From Betaproteobacteria bacterium (lineage in GTDB: Bacteria > Pseudomonadota > Gammaproteobacteria > Burkholderiales > Ga0077523), in assembly GCA_016125475.1 (NCBI GenBank), contig WGLR01000001.1, positions 62,001 to 126,000 on the forward strand: a stretch of 64,000 bases of DNA, read 5' to 3'. The notes beneath the pieces are model-generated. The model saw only the letters and a list, made by a program, of their open reading frames with translations, had not been told where the DNA came from and made no database searches. A program made the translations under genes and the position numbers. Shown piece by piece: positions 62,204 through 64,000 of the stretch (positions are counted from its first letter, which is position 1; the number at the start of each line of letters is the position of its first letter).

Positions 62204-64000
62204 CTTCCAGACGGCTCCGCTGGCAGGCAGCACTCTCCACTCGAGGTGGGCGGGTACTCACGGGCATCGTGAGTCTGTGTGGCGCCGTGATGGTGTACCT
62301 CCTGTCCTCCGCCAGCGGCAATACGCCCGAGTTCGCGGGCGCGATCGTCTGGCTGCTCGGCGCGGGCGTGGCGCTCGTGCTGATCCTGATGATCCTCGCC
62401 GGATACCAGCTGCTTCTGCTGCGCAGGCGGCTGAAGCAGCACCTGTTCGGATCGAAGCTCACGTTGAGACTGGTGCTCACCTTCGCGCTCGTCGCAATCC
62501 TTCCGGGTGTTCTGGTCTACGCCGTGTCCGTCCAGTTCATCACACGGTCCATCGACACTTGGTTCGACATCCGGGTGGAGAAGGCGCTCGAAGGGGGCCT
62601 GGCGCTCGGCAGAAACACGCTGGAGTTCATTTCGCGGGACCTGCGCGACAAGGCAGAAAGCATGGCGGTGCTCCTGTCGGACCAGCCGCGCGAGAAGCTG
62701 CGGTCGACTCTCTACACGCTCCGGGATCAGGCGGCCGTGTCGGAGGCTGCCCTGTTCGACGCGAGTGGCAACGTGCTGTTCTTCTCCAGTCAGCAGAAGG
62801 ATGCCCTGGCGCCGCAGATGCTCACGAGCGAGGTACTCCAGAACATCCGCGTGCAGCGCCCCTCCTCCAGATTTCTCGCGGACGGCGCTCAGGGTCTTCT
62901 CGTCCGCGTCGTCGTGCCGGTGAACATGCGCGGCGGGGAGGTGCTCGCCCTGCAGGTCGTGCAGATCGTGCCCGACGACATCACCCGCAACACCGACGCC
63001 GTTCAGTCGGCGTACGGCGAGTTCCAGGAACTCATGTACTCCCGCCCGGGACTGAAGCAGCTCTACGGGCTGTCGCTGACCCTCGCCCTGCTGCTGGCGT
63101 TGTTCGGCTCCCTCCTCCTCGGCATATTCTTCAGCGAGCGCCTGTCGGCGCCCCTCGGTGTTCTGGCGGAGGGGACACGCGCGGTTGCCCAGGGCGATTT
63201 CCGCGAACGCGAACCGGTCAAGAGCTACGACGAACTGAGAATCCTCACGCGTTCCTTCAACGCGATGACCCGCGATCTCGCGGAGGCCCAGGCCGCGTCG
63301 CTGAGGTATCAGTCCGAGGTGGAAGGCGCCAAGAATTCCCTCGAGAGCATCCTGGCGAATCTCTCGGCCGGCGTGATTGCGCTCGACGAACAGCGGCGCC
63401 CGCAGTCCGCCAATCCGAGCGCCAGCCGGATCCTCGGTGTCGATTTCGGCCGGCTCGGCGGCCTTCCGCTCGAACGCTGGGCCGACGTCGAACCGCGTCT
63501 GACTGCCGTTGCCGAACCCCTTCGGGCCGCCCTGGATGCGACCACTGCCGGCGTGCGCGAGACGGAGATCGTGTTTCCCGGGGAGCACGGCGACCTCACG
63601 CTGCTGGTGAAGGTGTCCGAGATCTCGCAGCCGACCGGCAGCGAGTATGTCGTCGTCTTCGACGACATCACCAAGCTGCTGCGTGCACAGCGCCAGGCCG
63701 CATGGGGGGAGGTTGCAAGGCGGCTTGCACACGAGATCAAGAATCCTCTGACGCCGATACAGCTCTCGGCCGAGCGGCTGCAGCACCGCCTCCAGGAGAA
63801 GCTGGCCCCGCCGGAGGCGGACATGCTGGGCCGCCTCACGCGGACGATCGTGAATCAGGTCGCTGCCCTCAAGGGAATGGTCGACGCATTCAGCCGGTAC
63901 GCGCGCTCGCCGGAGGCGGATCTCAGGCCACTGGACCTCGGGCAGCTCACGCGCGAGGTGATGGGGCTGTACGAATCCTCGGGTCTCGCAATCACGGTTT
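62200..64000 (+). CDS. ntrY: NtrY-like membrane sensor histidine kinase (3' end outside window)
   Basis: Sensor kinase of the NtrYX-type system; 600 codons seen, the C-terminal ATPase lobe lies beyond the window. Order: two membrane segments (about 20-65), a further pair enclosing a periplasmic region (about 90-110 and 290-310), HAMP (FSERLSAPLGVLAEGTRAV), PAS (about 375-480), then the dimerisation helix with phospho-acceptor H511 in RRLAHEIKNPLTPIQLSAERL. The NPLTPIQLSAERL motif is typical of NtrY rather than NtrB. An ntrX response regulator is expected next. It overlaps the DUF4390 gene. Confidence 0.92.
   Translation, partial: MTSRRLRWQAALSTRGGRVLTGIVSLCGAVMVYLLSSASGNTPEFAGAIVWLLGAGVALVLILMILAGYQLLLLRRRLKQHLFGSKLTLRLVLTFALVAILPGVLVYAVSVQFITRSIDTWFDIRVEKALEGGLALGRNTLEFISRDLRDKAESMAVLLSDQPREKLRSTLYTLRDQAAVSEAALFDASGNVLFFSSQQKDALAPQMLTSEVLQNIRVQRPSSRFLADGAQGLLVRVVVPVNMRGGEVLALQVVQIVPDDITRNTDAVQSAYGEFQELMYSRPGLKQLYGLSLTLALLLALFGSLLLGIFFSERLSAPLGVLAEGTRAVAQGDFREREPVKSYDELRILTRSFNAMTRDLAEAQAASLRYQSEVEGAKNSLESILANLSAGVIALDEQRRPQSANPSASRILGVDFGRLGGLPLERWADVEPRLTAVAEPLRAALDATTAGVRETEIVFPGEHGDLTLLVKVSEISQPTGSEYVVVFDDITKLLRAQRQAAWGEVARRLAHEIKNPLTPIQLSAERLQHRLQEKLAPPEADMLGRLTRTIVNQVAALKGMVDAFSRYARSPEADLRPLDLGQLTREVMGLYESSGLAITV

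Overview
The window is high-GC bacterial chromosome from around the replication origin, most likely of a betaproteobacterium. The evidence is the ori-proximal order rpmH-rnpA-yidD-yidC-mnmE / parS / mnmG-rsmG-parA-parB / atpIBEFHAGDC on one side of dnaA-dnaN-gyrB, the def-fmt-rsmB-DUF4390-ntrY block, and a benzoyl-CoA oxidation (box) cluster. I cannot place it more precisely from sequence alone. No rRNA, tRNA, CRISPR array, prophage or insertion sequence was recognised; coding density is high and no gene-free stretch exceeds 300 bp.

Layout. 1-6350: the 3' part of xerC, then boxR and boxC-boxB-boxA, an aerobic benzoyl-CoA degradation module. Near-identical TGCA-N6-TGCA elements overlap the predicted -10 boxes of both boxR and boxC. 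6479-13520: rlmI, a histidine phosphatase, a Tat-exported FecR-like protein, a small His/Cys-rich membrane protein, an outer-membrane barrel and a zinc-type ABC transporter (binding protein, ATPase, permease), together resembling a metal-uptake block. 13530-20254: a two-domain STAS-like protein, hslVU, alpha-glucan phosphorylase and an FHA protein whose tail carries three ETG motifs. 20493-24631 (minus): a TPR/GT41 O-GlcNAc-transferase-like protein, a DUF5672-methyltransferase fusion, and lgt. 24713-29846 (minus): mtgA-aroE-tonB, an RNase II family enzyme and a YqiA-like esterase. 30055-32981 (plus): an acetamidase/formamidase and a GMC oxidoreductase, lying between minus-strand blocks.

33072-48262 (minus) is the classical leading-strand arm left of the origin: the whole ATP synthase operon behind a near-consensus promoter, parB-parA-rsmG-mnmG, a perfect parS site, then mnmE-yidC-yidD-rnpA-rpmH. 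rnpA has no usable ATG, GTG or TTG start. 48446-53509 (plus) holds dnaA, a candidate oriC rich in DnaA-box-like sites in the dnaA-dnaN gap, dnaN and gyrB. 53562-58595 (minus) holds topB, dprA and a LysM protein. 58709-64000 (plus) holds def, fmt, rsmB, a DUF4390 protein and the first 600 codons of an NtrY-like sensor kinase, which runs off the window.

The parts most worth follow-up are the duplicated BoxR-type operator/promoters, the GT41 plus DUF5672-methyltransferase pair, the FHA protein with candidate phospho-threonine repeats, the metal-uptake block with its unusual accessory proteins, and the missing conventional start codon of rnpA.
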